From positions 62,001-126,000 of the forward strand of contig JAPJBO010000577.1 of assembly GCA_030068145.1 (NCBI GenBank): a stretch of 64,000 nt of DNA. Reading direction: 5' to 3'. Below the pieces are notes generated by a model. That model searched no databases. It had not been told where the DNA came from and saw only the letters and a list, made by a program, of their open reading frames with translations. This DNA comes from Diplonema papillatum. Lineage: Eukaryota > Euglenozoa > Diplonemea > Diplonemida > Diplonemidae. How positions within the stretch are numbered: position 1 is the stretch's first letter; the number at the start of each line of letters is the position of its first letter. A program made the position numbers and the translations under genes. Positions 30,701 to 39,093 of this stretch are shown here, one piece after another.

Positions 30701-31887
30701 AACGACACCCCCTGGTTCTTGGGTGGCTTGACGACTGCGCAGCAGCATTCCCGCAGTGAGACTGTAATAGTGGCGACACTCCACCCATGGATATTAGTGG
30801 GGACTTCTTTTTGAATTTGATGTAAACTCCCGGATTATTTTGCTAAAGTTGGGATTGTATCCGTCATTGCCGCCCTCTCTCGGCGTTGACATTCAGGGCA
30901 CTGGGCAGAAGTCACGTTCCACTCGCCACCGCTGTGATGAAGCGAAATGCTGTGGTTCAATTAACCAGTTGGATTCCTCTTTGTTCGTAACAGTTCCAAG
31001 CTGACACTTCATTGCGGGCACAACATGCAAGAAGGCCTGGAAGAAATCAGGAGCCGCGGGTAGCCACCCGAGAGCGCTACTCACAGCACCTTCAATCTCT
31101 GGCACTCCCCTCGAAGGTTCCCGGTTATTGGAGAACATAAACACATAAACCCCCTACCTGTGACGCCGTCCCCGGCGGCTTCGGCGAGCGTGGTCGACGG
31201 TGTCGACGCTGGGGTCGACTCGCTCCGGTCGCTGGCCGGGTTCCGCGGGGACTCCGCGTGCTGCCGCCTTCGAGGCGTCGTGTTGGCCTGGTGGTTGGCA
31301 GCCGGGTCCGACGGCCCGGAGTTGGCCCTCAGCTGCTCGTGGAGCGATTCGAGCTCGCGGGAGAGGTCGGCTATCTTTTGGCGGATGCCGGGCGTGCCGC
31401 AGGCGGCTTGCGCCAACTCGGCGGGAGACGTGGTGCGGGACGACGGGTTTTCGGCGGAAATCGCGCGGGAAGAGGCGGACGACGCTTGGGCCTCTCTGTA
31501 GGGCAGCGACGAAGAAGGGAGGCGGGCCGTCTCTTCCATGACGGTCACTTCGTGGGCGCGCCAAAGGAGCTCGATCTCCCGCTGTTCGACCGCTTGCTCG
31601 CGCATCGCCAGCTGCTGGGCCGCCTCGCCCTGCGCCCTCGCCAAGCAGTCGAGCCAGTAGGCCTTGTCGCTCTCGCAGCGGGCGGCCACGACGCAGTCCC
31701 CCACTACCCACTCGTGCGCGCCGCCGCCGCCGTCGTGCCGCTCGCCGTCAACCTCGCCGACCACCACCACGCTGCCCGACCGCAGGTCCATCTCGGCCAC
31801 GGGCTGCTTCTCATACACCCGGAATGACGCGCCTTGCAGCTCGCACCACCGCTCCACACGGTCCACTAACAGCTTCCCGCACACCAT
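21679..31887 (-). CDS. PH-domain protein, multi-exon
   Basis: Exons 31158-31887, 27946-28260, 23574-24007 and probably 21679-21767. Exon 1 opens MVCGKLLVDRVERWCELQG, then FRVYEKQPVAEMDL and AYWLDCLARAQ, the pattern of a pleckstrin-homology domain (about residues 1-100), which usually binds phosphoinositides or proteins at membranes. A charged helix (about 100-135) could be a coiled coil; the rest of exons 1-2 is Ser/Pro/Ala-rich. Exon 3 holds LRVGDRVRTTKFLRYASGK, perhaps a small SH3/KOW-like barrel; unrecognised. The first two junctions are phase 1 on both sides and restore glycine codons. Exon 3 leaves in phase 0 while the proposed last exon reads best after one leftover base, so a small exon may be missing. 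ATG 31887 follows an AG acceptor at 31910; 31962 is an in-frame alternative. Confidence 0.72.
22022..22310 (-). pseudogene. 18S rRNA internal fragment, antisense, inside satellite
   Basis: Minus-strand sequence contains CTCCTACGTCAGAGGTGAAA, GACGAACTTCTGCGAAAGC, TTCATTAATCAAGAACGA, GATACCGTCGTAGTC and GGCTGAAACTTAAAGGAG, the conserved core of 18S around the 900-1150 region, in the right order and spacing. It begins and ends abruptly within the CTACGGCTAC satellite. GACGGAATG rather than GACGGAAGG is the form known in Euglenozoa. Confidence 0.93.
22810..22952 (-). pseudogene. Truncated copy of PH-gene exon 3, 3' half with donor
   Basis: Nearly identical to 23574-23720, including the donor AAG-GTACAC and some downstream intron, but it lacks the first two thirds of the exon and starts abruptly in satellite sequence. 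It has lost a short stretch near CGACGTTGTCGG relative to the intact exon. Lies downstream (in gene direction) of the true exon. Confidence 0.85.
23574..24007 (-). CDS. PH-domain protein exon 3
   Basis: 434 bases; acceptor TCCTCCCACAG, donor AAG then GTACAC. Peptide LLLEVNGHAVGCLTWLGYDD, later LRVGDRVRTTKFLRYASGK. Partial copies of this exon lie on both sides (22810-22952 and 24450-24569). Entry phase fits exon 2; exit phase is 0. Confidence 0.7.
24050..24250. repeat. GT-rich intron repeats
   Basis: Short TGTGTG tracts between partly repeated blocks of the form GTAACNCCTGANGC ... CCCAAACGTGTG. The block recurs at 24590-24640 before the pseudo-exon copy's flank and near 4370 and 25340. Confidence 0.6.
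24450..24569 (-). pseudogene. Truncated copy of PH-gene exon 3, 5' part with acceptor
   Basis: Matches 23888-24007 with the acceptor CTCCCACAG kept, but has a one-base deletion in GTGCCGTTGACC and stops at CTTTACACAG-GCGGCACAG. It lies upstream of the true exon in gene direction. Confidence 0.85.
25130..25320. repeat. Two-unit repeat with GGCTCACGCACTCAAAGATCG
   Basis: The block CTGGCTCCTCTCTCCCGGG ... ATCGACTTATACG occurs twice here. Its GATGGACCTTTCTTCGGAGG part recurs at 38811-38870 and, reversed, at 21240-21305. Confidence 0.7.
25942..26066. repeat. 42-bp tandem repeat, three units
   Basis: GAGTTTCTGCTCTTCGTATTG ... CTGCCTAGAA three times, nearly identical. No gene is evident in 25330-26260. 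Confidence 0.85.
26948..27018 (-). other. tRNA-like sequence inside nested element
   Basis: Minus strand reads TAGCCTAACGGTTACCGCA (box A-like) and, 35 bases later, GGTTCGATTCC (box B). The T stem pairs poorly, so this is more likely a tRNA-derived SINE head than a working tRNA. Confidence 0.4.
27222..27296 (+). other. tRNA-like sequence inside nested element
   Basis: Plus strand reads CATGGTCCAGAGGTTACCAC and then GGTGGTTCGATTCCCGCC. Box A and box B spacing fits a pol III promoter. It is turned toward the opposite direction of the copy at 26948-27018. Confidence 0.4.
27590..27960. repeat. 57-60-bp repeats ending in the exon 2 donor
   Basis: CAGTGAAAAACTGTGAAAG ... GCAGTACCGGTGCTGCCG occurs about four times. 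The last bases of each unit equal the 3' end and donor of PH-gene exon 2, so extra donor-like sites follow the real one. Confidence 0.8.
27946..28260 (-). CDS. PH-domain protein exon 2
   Basis: 315 bases, phase 1 in and out. Acceptor CTAACCGCTGCAG includes a good branch-like CTAAC. Peptide GVLADDARHGPSCIEVLDSP, later KTVAISPVEAEGEGEGGS. Donor ACCG then GTACTG. The donor region is itself repeated four times downstream (27780-27960). Confidence 0.7.
28340..28605. repeat. 60-bp satellite, first block
   Basis: About four units of GTCTTGGATTAACTCTTCACGG-type sequence, TAGTAATGTTGCACTGAG at each end. Same unit as 29255-30030. Confidence 0.9.
29067..29241 (-). pseudogene. Truncated copy of PH-gene exon 2, 5' half with acceptor
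   Basis: Matches 28086-28260, keeping the acceptor GCTGCAG and the first 58 codons with several substitutions and a 3-base loss in the CGG run, then breaks off at CAGCAGCGCCGCTCC. Lies upstream of the true exon in gene direction, with the 60-bp satellite on its far side, as the true exon has. Confidence 0.85.
29255..30030. repeat. 60-bp satellite, second block, about 13 units
   Basis: Units of about 60 bases with GGGCGGGGACATAAGTAATA and CACTGAGATTGTGTCTTGG, more variable than the first block. No gene seen between 30040 and 30890. Confidence 0.9.
30893..31120 (-). CDS. Unassigned open frame after PH-gene exon 1
   Basis: Reads EIEGAVSSALGWLPAAPDF, then HVVPAMKCQLGTVTNKEES and ends DFCPVP with TGA at 30893. 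Protein-like composition but lower GC than the exons; it could be an alternative exon or chance. An AG stands near 31120. No family recognised. Confidence 0.2.
   Translation of the reverse strand, partial: EPSRGVPEIEGAVSSALGWLPAAPDFFQAFLHVVPAMKCQLGTVTNKEESNWLIEPQHFASSQRWRVERDFCPVP
31158..31887 (-). CDS. PH-domain protein exon 1
   Basis: 243 codons plus one base; donor GTAGGG after GATGGCGTCACAG-like end (peptide AAGDGVT). Contains the PH domain. Start context AAACAAAATGG. Confidence 0.75.
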
Positions 31888-32439
31888 TTTGTTTTGCCTT
31901 CCTTTGGTCCTACACGACAAGAGGTTTCGTGCGTGTTTACAGAAGTCGGGAGTTTCTGGCAATCCGGTATAGATTGCTGTCTAACATTTTGTCTACGTCT
32001 TTCGACGTTTTACTTGTGAGCTAGACTCTGTTGCCTGGGATCGTTCTTTTTTTAGAGTTTATGCTGTGGTGTCAACTTGAAATACCGGGCTTTTTAGAGC
32101 AACCTGCCGTCCGGATGCAGTGCCAGCGCTAGCACTACGAGCATTTCTATCTTCCTCTGATGGCCGACTGCCTGGAAAAGAGTGTTTTAGCGTTTATTGT
32201 TTGTAGGAAAGGGGGAAGGTTAAGCCCTTGCTAGTTCGTGCTGCTTCACGAATCCGCGAGTTCGACCGAACAAAAAACAGAACCGGCTTGCATGGCAAAG
32301 GCTGTATCTCACTTGCTTCAACTAGGATCTCTCATCTACCCGGACGTGCCGTAGTTCACACCCACATGACACACGTGCACGCAACTGGTTCACGGAACGT
32401 GTGAAAGTAAGCCTGATATCCCAGCAAAGAATCAAAAGT

Positions 32440-32710
32440 ATTGTGCCGTGGACAAAGGAAAGATGAGCCAGCAACTGCCCCACCGATCTGAAGGGTGGAG
32501 AAATCGTGCAGGTGGCCTGTTGGCGACAACTTAGTCGTTGTCGCCCGAAAAGTGGCTAGGTGTGGACAAGTGGCTAGGGGCGAAGGAACCTTGTCAAACG
32601 AACAAGGAAAGATCCGCCAGTGATGCTATCCGGCCAGTTAAGACGTGACACCGCACCTATCCAAAGGTGCCTTGTCCTGAAAAGGAAAAGGCAAGGTAGG
32701 AGGGCCTTGA
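32440..32710. other. Hairpin-rich segment, possible structured RNA
   Basis: Several short perfect stems in a row: GGCGACAAC with GTTGTCGCC, CCTTGT with ACAAGG, CCACC with GGTGG, TGCCTTGTCCT with AGGA..GGCAAGG. No coding frame. Similar hairpin density is seen at 53030-53190 and 56040-56170. Function unknown. Confidence 0.3.
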
Positions 32711-32839
32711 CGGCCACAGCATTAAACGCACGCAACCGCGCTTCGTTGAAATCAAAATCGTTGGTTAAAGACTCCCTCCAGTTCTAGCGAACTTCGTGAT
32801 GAGTACCCGCAACCCGTATTTTCTACTATGAGTCCTGCA

Positions 32840-33360
32840 AACACGGGCGGGGTCCAGCCCACCGCGCGCCCATCGCCGCCCCGTATTTTGAGGTCAAAAG
32901 GTTGTTAGTCCAAAAGACTCTCTCCCTGAGCCCACTTCTTGGCGTGGTTTTTGTCCCTGAAGCCCTCGGCTAATGAGTGCCCGGCAACTCGTATGTATTC
33001 TGACTAAATCGAAAGTCTCGAGTGATGCACTTGCTGTGCCGACGCGCAAAAGGGGCCAGTGTCATGTTCCGACGGCCTCGAGGAGCTCGACTATGTCAGC
33101 CACGCTCCGCCGCACGCGCCAGCCCCAGCGCCGACCTATTCTTCGCATCGAGCGCGGCCAACGAAGCCCCCAAGCGCAGCAGCCGCTCCACCACTTCGCG
33201 GCGGCCCCGTTTCGCCGCGAACATCAACGCGGTCTTGCCGATGGCGGCGGCCGCGTCGACCGGCGCGCCGCCGTCCGAAAGCAGGCCGACGGCGCCCGGA
33301 GCCCTGGCGTTGCTCGCGAACACGAGCGGGGTCCAGCCCGCCGCGTCCGCGCGCCCACCA
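32840..33360 (-). pseudogene. Decayed copies of the last ankyrin exon's 3' half
   Basis: 33045-33345 matches 33515-33830 of the real exon, including stop and 3' flank, with a one-base insertion near AGCCACGCTCC and small losses. 32845-32980 is a third, shorter remnant. Spacing of about 470 bases suggests serial tandem duplication. They lie downstream of the gene. Confidence 0.85.
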
Positions 33361-33532
33361 CCACCCCGTATTTGAGGGCAAAAAGTTATTAGACTAAAAA
33401 GCTCTGTCCCTGAGCCGTGGGTTTTGTCCCTGAAGCCCTCTCAGCTAATGCCCTGCAACTCGTATGGATTTTGACTAAATCGAAAATCTCGAGTGATGCA
33501 CTTGCCATGCCGACGCGCAAAAGGGGCATGTG

Positions 33533-34575
33533 TCATGCTCCAACGGCCTCGAGGAGCTCGACTACGTCAGCACGCTCCGCCGCACGCGCCAGCCCCAGCG
33601 CCGACCTGTTCTTCGCATCGAGCGCGGCCGACGAAGCCCCCGAGCGCAGCAGCCGCTCCACCACTTCGCGGCGGCCCCGTTTCGCCGCGAACATCAACGC
33701 GGTCTTGCCGTTGGCGGCGGCCGCGTCGACCGGCGCGCCGCCGTCCAAAAGCAGGCCGACGGCGCCCGGAGCCCCGGCGTTGCTCGCGAACACGAGCGGG
33801 GTCCAGCCCGCCGCGTCCCGCGCGCCCACCGCCGCCCCGCACGCCAGCAGCAGCGACACGACCCGGTCGTGGCCGTTCTTGCTCGCGAACATCAGCGGCG
33901 TCCACGTCGACCCGGGCGGGTCGACGTGGACGCCGTAGTCGAGGAGGAGGGCCGCAGTATCACAGTGTCCGTTCTCGCACGCGCACGTGAGGGCGGTGCT
34001 CCCGTGGACGTCGGTCGCCCCGGCGAGGCGAGCGGCGGCCTCCAGGCGCAAACCAGCGCCGGGATCGGTCGTACACGGTGAGGTTTGACGCTGGGCGTCA
34101 ACCTCCCGACCACCGGTAGCACTGGTGCTTTCGTCGGATTCTCTCTCCCCACCACCGGTTGGTCCTGAGCTTCCGTGGGCTTCTACCTGCTGGCCATCGG
34201 TTGCTTTTGAGCTCCCGCGGGCTTCTGTCTTCTGGTCACCGGTTGCATCTGAGGTTCCGCCAGCTTGTACTATCTTCTGGTCACCGGCTGCGCCTGAGCC
34301 TCCGTTGGCTTCTAGCTTCTGCGCATCGGTTGCGCCCGAGCTTTCGCGGGCTTCGGGCTTCTGGCCGGCAACCGTTTGGGCCCCGGTTGCCCCCGCCCGC
34401 CCGGCAGCGCGCAGCAGGAGGCGGACGGCCTCCGTGTGGCCGTTCTGGCTCGCCACCATTACCGCCGTGCGCCCGCCGTTGTCCCGTTGTCCCGGGTCCG
34501 CCCCGGCGCCCAGCAGGAGGGCGGCGGCTTCCAAGCAGTTGTAGTAGCTCGCTACCATCAGCGCGGTACGCCCGT
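33533..34575 (-). CDS. Ankyrin protein last exon
   Basis: Acceptor AAATCAG, 347 codons including TGA at 33533-33535. Ankyrin repeats flank a low-complexity linker (about codons 50-170). Confidence 0.8.
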
Positions 34576-35631
34576 CTGATTTATTTATGGTTTGGGTGCT
34601 TTAGCAGCAGGGTGCATACAGCCTGCAGGTTCCCCGGCTGGCTGCTGATCTACCGAGCTTTGTCGTAGCTCGCTGCCCTGCCTGCGAGAAGCTCCCAAGG
34701 CTCACGCGGGGCCAGGCACGTTGGAACTCTCTCTCGAAATGTGCTGCAAGCACAGAACCCCACGCCAACACAAACTGATAGAGAACTGGATAAATTTGCA
34801 ATGTTGCCGTTGCCAGACGGTGTTTGGTGCCAAGAAAACTAGCCCAGTCCTATCCTGAATAAAGAAAACGCACAGACAGCTAAAACACTTGATGTTTGCG
34901 TTTTTAAACTTAAACCGAGGGGGTCGACACGAAGCGACTTCCAGATAACTTGTAGCGGTGCCGTCGTTGGCGGAGGTTCGCGCAAAGAAAAGCAATCGGG
35001 TCCCGTCTTGGGTGAAGACGACGTGGGCTCCTCAAAAAACACCCGGCCCAATCTTTTGGCGAGACCCGAATGGGGAGTGCGGACTCCTATATGGCCCTCA
35101 TATGATCCTTATATGACGGCGCAAGCACACCTTGGTTGCTCGCTGAAGGGTCCGCCCCGTGCCGAAGCAAGAACTCGACGATGTCACGGCTCGTCCGGGC
35201 GGCGAGCATCAGGGGCGTGTTCTCGGGCGCCGCCTTGTTCGGGTCCGCGCCGGCCCGCAGCAAGACGGGCACGACGCCGGCCCTGCCCTCGGCGCACGCG
35301 TGGGCCAGCGGCGTGCGGCTCGCCGCGTCGGCCTGGTCGACGACCGCCGCGGCACCGCCGGCGAGCAGCGCGGCCGCGATGCCGGGGTGCCCGGCCTCGC
35401 TGGCGACGGCGAGCGCCGTGCAGCCCCTGGCGTCGGCGGCCGGCACCCGCGCGCCGGCCCGCAGCAGGACGCCGACGATGGCCGGGTGCCCGTTCCGGCA
35501 CGCGACCATCAGCGCGGTCAGCCCGCTCGCCGCCGCCTCGTTCACGTCCGCGCCGGCCGCCGCGAGCTGCGACACGACCTTTTCGTGGCCCGCCCGGCAG
35601 GCCAGCATGATCGGCGTCCAGCGCTCCCTGC
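33533..35631 (-). CDS. Ankyrin-repeat protein, last two exons
   Basis: Exons 35131-35631 and 33533-34575, joined in phase 1 (GVL-side G plus AC gives Asp: SNQ-D-GRTALMVAS). About 513 residues are visible. Exon a holds five ankyrin repeats (WTPIMLACRAGHEKVV, LTALMVACRNGHPAIV, CTALAVASEAGHPGIA, TPLAHACAEGRAGVV, TPLMLAARTSRDIV). Exon b has two more, a Ser/Gly/Ala-rich linker of about 130 residues with a repeated GxSGATDxQK motif, then four repeats ending GLARAAERADVVELLEAVGA and TGA. Ankyrin stacks bind other proteins; no catalytic domain is seen. 5' exons were not found: the acceptor GCGCGACAG at 35632 shows that at least one lies upstream, perhaps beyond the repeat field that ends near 38120. 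ATG 35668 in the intron is an unlikely start. Confidence 0.8.
35131..35631 (-). CDS. Ankyrin protein exon a
   Basis: 501 bases, phase 1 in and out, donor GTGTGC. Carries five ankyrin repeats. Its AAVVDQADAA stretch is the seed of the minisatellite at 37075-37880. Confidence 0.78.
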
Positions 35632-36061
35632 CTGTCGCGCGCAGAAAGCGCACTGTCGAAATGGCCATTCCTATTCGGCGACCTCAACGCAACCCGGTGA
35701 AGCCTGAAGTTTGGATCAATCAAAAAGCACTGGGAACATTTCGAGGCCCCTGCGAGCCATAAACCCCGTTAAAACTGTATATATACATTATATCAAGAAG
35801 ACGGCAACCCCAACTCAGTCCGGTGAGGCCTGAAGTTTGTTTCAATCAAACAGTACTGCACAAAACATTTAGAGGCTCCGGCGAGCCATAACTCCTTTAA
35901 ATGTGGAGCGTATGTACATCAAAAAGACGGCACCCCATTCGGCGACCTCAACTCAGCCCGGTAAAATCTGATGTTTGTATCAATCAAAAAAGAGACACGG
36001 AAGCCTTTTTGGTCTCCTCCGAGCCTACGACTGCTAAAGGTTTCGAGTGTTGTCATCAAAA

Positions 36062-36270
36062 GAAAAAACGAGCGGCGTGCAGCCCCGCCGCGTCGGCCTG
36101 GTCGACGACCGACACGGCACCGCCGGCAGCAACGCGGCCGCGATGCCGGCCTTTGCTGGCGACAGCGAGCGCCGTGCAGCCCCTGGCGTCGGCGGCCCGC
36201 ACCCGCGCGCCGGCACCCGCAGCAGGACGCCGACGATGGCCAGGTGCCCGTTCCGGCACGCGACCATCTA
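36062..36270 (-). pseudogene. Partial ankyrin exon a copy 1
   Basis: Covers the middle of exon a (CRNGHLAIV to VDQADAA) with several short deletions; both splice sites are missing. Confidence 0.8.
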
Positions 36271-36474
36271 GAACATTTAGAGGCCCCTGCGAGCCAAAAA
36301 CACGGTAAACTTGGAGCGTTTTAAATCAAACAGACAGCCCCCCATTCGGCGACCTCAACTCAGCCGGGTGAAGCCTGATGCTTGCATCAAACAAAAAAGA
36401 GACACTTTTGGGGTTCCTACGAGCCTGAAACTGCTCAGAAATTGGAGCGTTTGCATCAAAAGAAAAAGCGGGCG

Positions 36475-36760
36475 GCGGGAAGCCCACAGCGTCGGCCTGG
36501 TCGACGACCGCCGCGGCACTGCCGGCGGGGTGCCCAGCCTCGCTGGCGACAGCGAGCGCCGTGCAGCCCCTGGCGTCGGCGGCCGGCACTCGCAGCAGGA
36601 CGCCGACGATGGCCGGGTGCCCGTTCCGGCACGCGACCATCAGCGCGGTCAGCCCGCTCGTCGCCGCCTCGTTCACGTCCGCCGCCGCGAGCTGCGACAC
36701 GACCTTTTCGTGGCCCGCCCGGCAGGCCAGCATGATCGGCGTCCAGCGCTCCCTGCCTGT
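36475..36760 (-). pseudogene. Partial ankyrin exon a copy 2, with acceptor
   Basis: Keeps the acceptor (GAACAG, one base shorter) and peptide MLACRAGHEKVVSQLAA to VVDQADAV, but ends mid-exon without a donor. Losses of 3-15 bases against exon a lie mostly in GC-rich short repeats. Confidence 0.8.
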
Positions 36761-37074
36761 TCGCGCAGAAAGCGCACTGTCAAAATGGCCACAAAATCGG
36801 CGAACCCGGTGAAAACCTGAAGTTTGGATCCATCAAAAGTACTTTTGCAAACATTTAGAGGCCCCTGCGAGCCAAAAACACGTTAACCCTGGAGCGTTTT
36901 ACATCAAAAAGACGGCTCCCCATTCGGCGACATCAACTCAGCCAGGTGAAGCCTGAAGCTTGTACCAATCAAAAAAGAAGAACACGAAAACCTTTTTGGG
37001 CTTCTACGAGCCTAAAGCTGCTAAAGGTTTGGAGCGTTTGCATCAAAAAGAAAAAGCGAGCGGCGTGCAGCTCC

Positions 37075-37880
37075 GCCGCGTCGGCCTGGTCGACGACCGC
37101 CGCCGCGTCGGCCTGGTCGACGACCGCCGCCGCGTCGGCCTGGTCGACGACCGCCGCGTCGGCCTGGTCGACGACCGCCGCCGCGTCGGCCTGGTCGACG
37201 ACCGCCGCCGCGTCGGCCTGGTCGACGACCGCCGCCGCGTCGGCCTGGTCGACGACCGCCGCGTCGGCCTGGTCGACGACCGCCGCGTCGGCCTGGTCGA
37301 CGACCGCCGCCGCGTCGGCCTGGTCGACGACCGCCGCCGCGTCGGCCTGGTCGACGACCGCCGCCGCGTCGGCCTGGTCGACGACCGCCGCCGCGTCGGC
37401 CTGGTCGACGACCGCCGCGTCGGCCTGGTCGACGACCGCCGCCGCGTCGGCCTGGTCGACGACCGCCGCCGCGTCGGCCTGGTCGACGACCGCCGCCGCG
37501 TCGGCCTGGTCGACGACCGCCGCGTCGGCCTGGTCGACGACCGCCGCCGCGTCGGCCTGGTCGACGACCGCCGCCGCGTCGGCCTGGTCGACGACCGCCG
37601 CCGCGTCGGCCTGGTCGACGACCGCCGCCGCGTCGGCCTGGTCGACGACCGCCGCGTCGGCCTGGTCGACGACCGCCGCGTCGGCCTGGTCGACGACCGC
37701 CGCCGCGTCGGCCTGGTTGACGACCGCCGCCGCGTCGGCCTGGTCGACGACCGCCGCCGCGTCGGCCTGGTCGACGACCGCCGCCGCGTCGGCCTGGTCG
37801 ACGACCGCCGCGTCGGCCTGGTCGACGACCGCCGCGTCGGCCTGGTTGACGACCGCCGCGTCGGCCTGATCGACGACCGA
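37075..37880. repeat. 21/24-bp minisatellite born inside an exon copy
   Basis: GTCGGCCTGGTCGACGACCGC with or without an added CGC, about 35 units in an irregular order of the two lengths. Homogeneous, so recently expanded. Confidence 0.97.
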
Positions 37881-38120
37881 CACGGCACCGCCGGCGAACA
37901 GCGCGGCCGCGATGCCGGGGTGCCCGGCCTCGCTGGCGACAGCGAGCGCCGTGCAGCCCCTGGCGTCGGCGGCCGGCACCCGCAGCAGGACCCCAACGAT
38001 GGCCGGGTGCCCGTTCGACCGCCGCGTCGGCCTGGTCGACGACCGACACGGCACCGCCGGCGGCCGGCACCCGCAGCAGGACCCGACGATGGCCGGGTGC
38101 CCGTTCCGGCACGCGACCAT
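37075..38120 (-). pseudogene. Partial ankyrin exon a copy 3 with expanded minisatellite
   Basis: 37880-38120 matches the middle of exon a and contains a second small internal duplication; 37075-37880 is an array of 21- and 24-base units coding VDQADAA(A), which occurs once in exon a. About 35 units, nearly identical. Long frames on both strands come from the array. Confidence 0.88.
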
Positions 38121-38397
38121 CTCAAAAAGTAAGTTTACTTTTGCGAAACCCTTTTTCCCACGAAAATGGGGTTGGCTAAAAAACTTTCGCCGCGTCCGCA
38201 TTATGCTATTTGGTATCCCCGAAGCCCGAAGTAACGGAGTACGCAAGAACTCCGCGCAAACTACGCAGGAACTCCGCGTTTCGGGGTAGAGCTACATATT
38301 ATCATACTCTATATGCAGCTGGCGGCTAACTGAGTGTCGAAACGGTCCTGACACGGCTTACATAACTTGCCACTGCGCTGCGGCGAAAAAACTCCAG

Positions 38398-38760
38398 TAC
38401 CTACCCCCCCCCCCCCCGTGTTTAAGATCGCGCCCTCCCCCCCCGTGTATAAGATCGGGTTTTTTGAGAAATGAGGGCGATCTTATACACGGGGGGGGGA
38501 GTGGGGTGGGGTCCCGCGCAGCGGAAAAAAAGTTTTTTTGGGCGTTTTTACTGTGGGGGGGTCCGGTCTTATACACGGGGGGGGCTCAGGGCCCCGCGCA
38601 GCGGAAAAAAAACTTGGGGTGTTTTTTGTCCCCCCCCCGTGTTTAAGATCGTCCCCCCCCGTGTATAAGATCGGTTTTTTTGGGGGGCGATCTTAAACAC
38701 GGAAAAACGCGATCTTAAACACGGGGGGGGGGGGGGGGGGGGGGGGGGGTAGGTACACTA
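38398..38760. repeat. G/C homopolymer palindromes
   Basis: CGATCTTAAACACGGGGGGG and GATCTTATACACGGGGG alternate with their reverse complements five or six times, ending with a run of about 30 G. Blocks with GCGCAGCGGAAAAAAA are repeated between. Able to form cruciforms or quadruplexes. Confidence 0.85.
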
Positions 38761-38995
38761 TAAAATGTAGTCATCGCCGGTTCACCAACCCCGCACGAAC
38801 TACGCAAAGTGTGATGGACCTTTCTTCGGAGGGGCTCACGCACTCAAAGATCGACTTATACGCACGAACTACGGAATACCGGGTTTTCGGGAGTACCATT
38901 ATAGAGTTCTCTCTGCTGGTGCGAGCACTTTGTGGTTGGCTTCGTTGGACTATCTCATGCGCAGCCGTTTGTTCCGGGAATGTTCCCTTTTTCAG

Positions 38996-39093
38996 CGCGG
39001 CTGCCAGTGAAGGAAAAGAAGGTCGCGGGAGGAAAATCAACTAAGAAGACGGGGGGGAAATCAACCAACAACAAGCGGCGGAATGGGCCTTGA
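38996..39093 (+). CDS. Possible lysine-rich last exon, plus strand
   Basis: After TTCCCTTTTTCAG the frame reads RLPVKEKKVAGGKSTKKTGG to NNKRRNGP and TGA. It looks like a basic nuclear tail, but no upstream exon was found and its leading sequence (38925-38995) recurs at 39367-39440 as a repeat. Could be chance. Confidence 0.2.

Larger units (their letters stand above)
35672..37050. repeat. About 130-bp intron repeat interspersed with exon copies
   Basis: CATTCGGCGACCTCAACTCAG ... AATCAAAAAAG ... GCCCCTGCGAGCC repeats about seven times at 35672-36060, 36270-36470 and 36800-37050. Between these blocks stand partial copies of ankyrin exon a, so a compound unit (exon part plus two or three intron repeats) was duplicated. 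Confidence 0.85.

Noticed and set aside
36946-38246. Frames of 300-425 codons repeating SAWSTTA, RRVGLVDD or VDQADAA
   Set aside because: Minisatellite frames; only the short VDQADAA stretch in the intact exon is genuine coding sequence.
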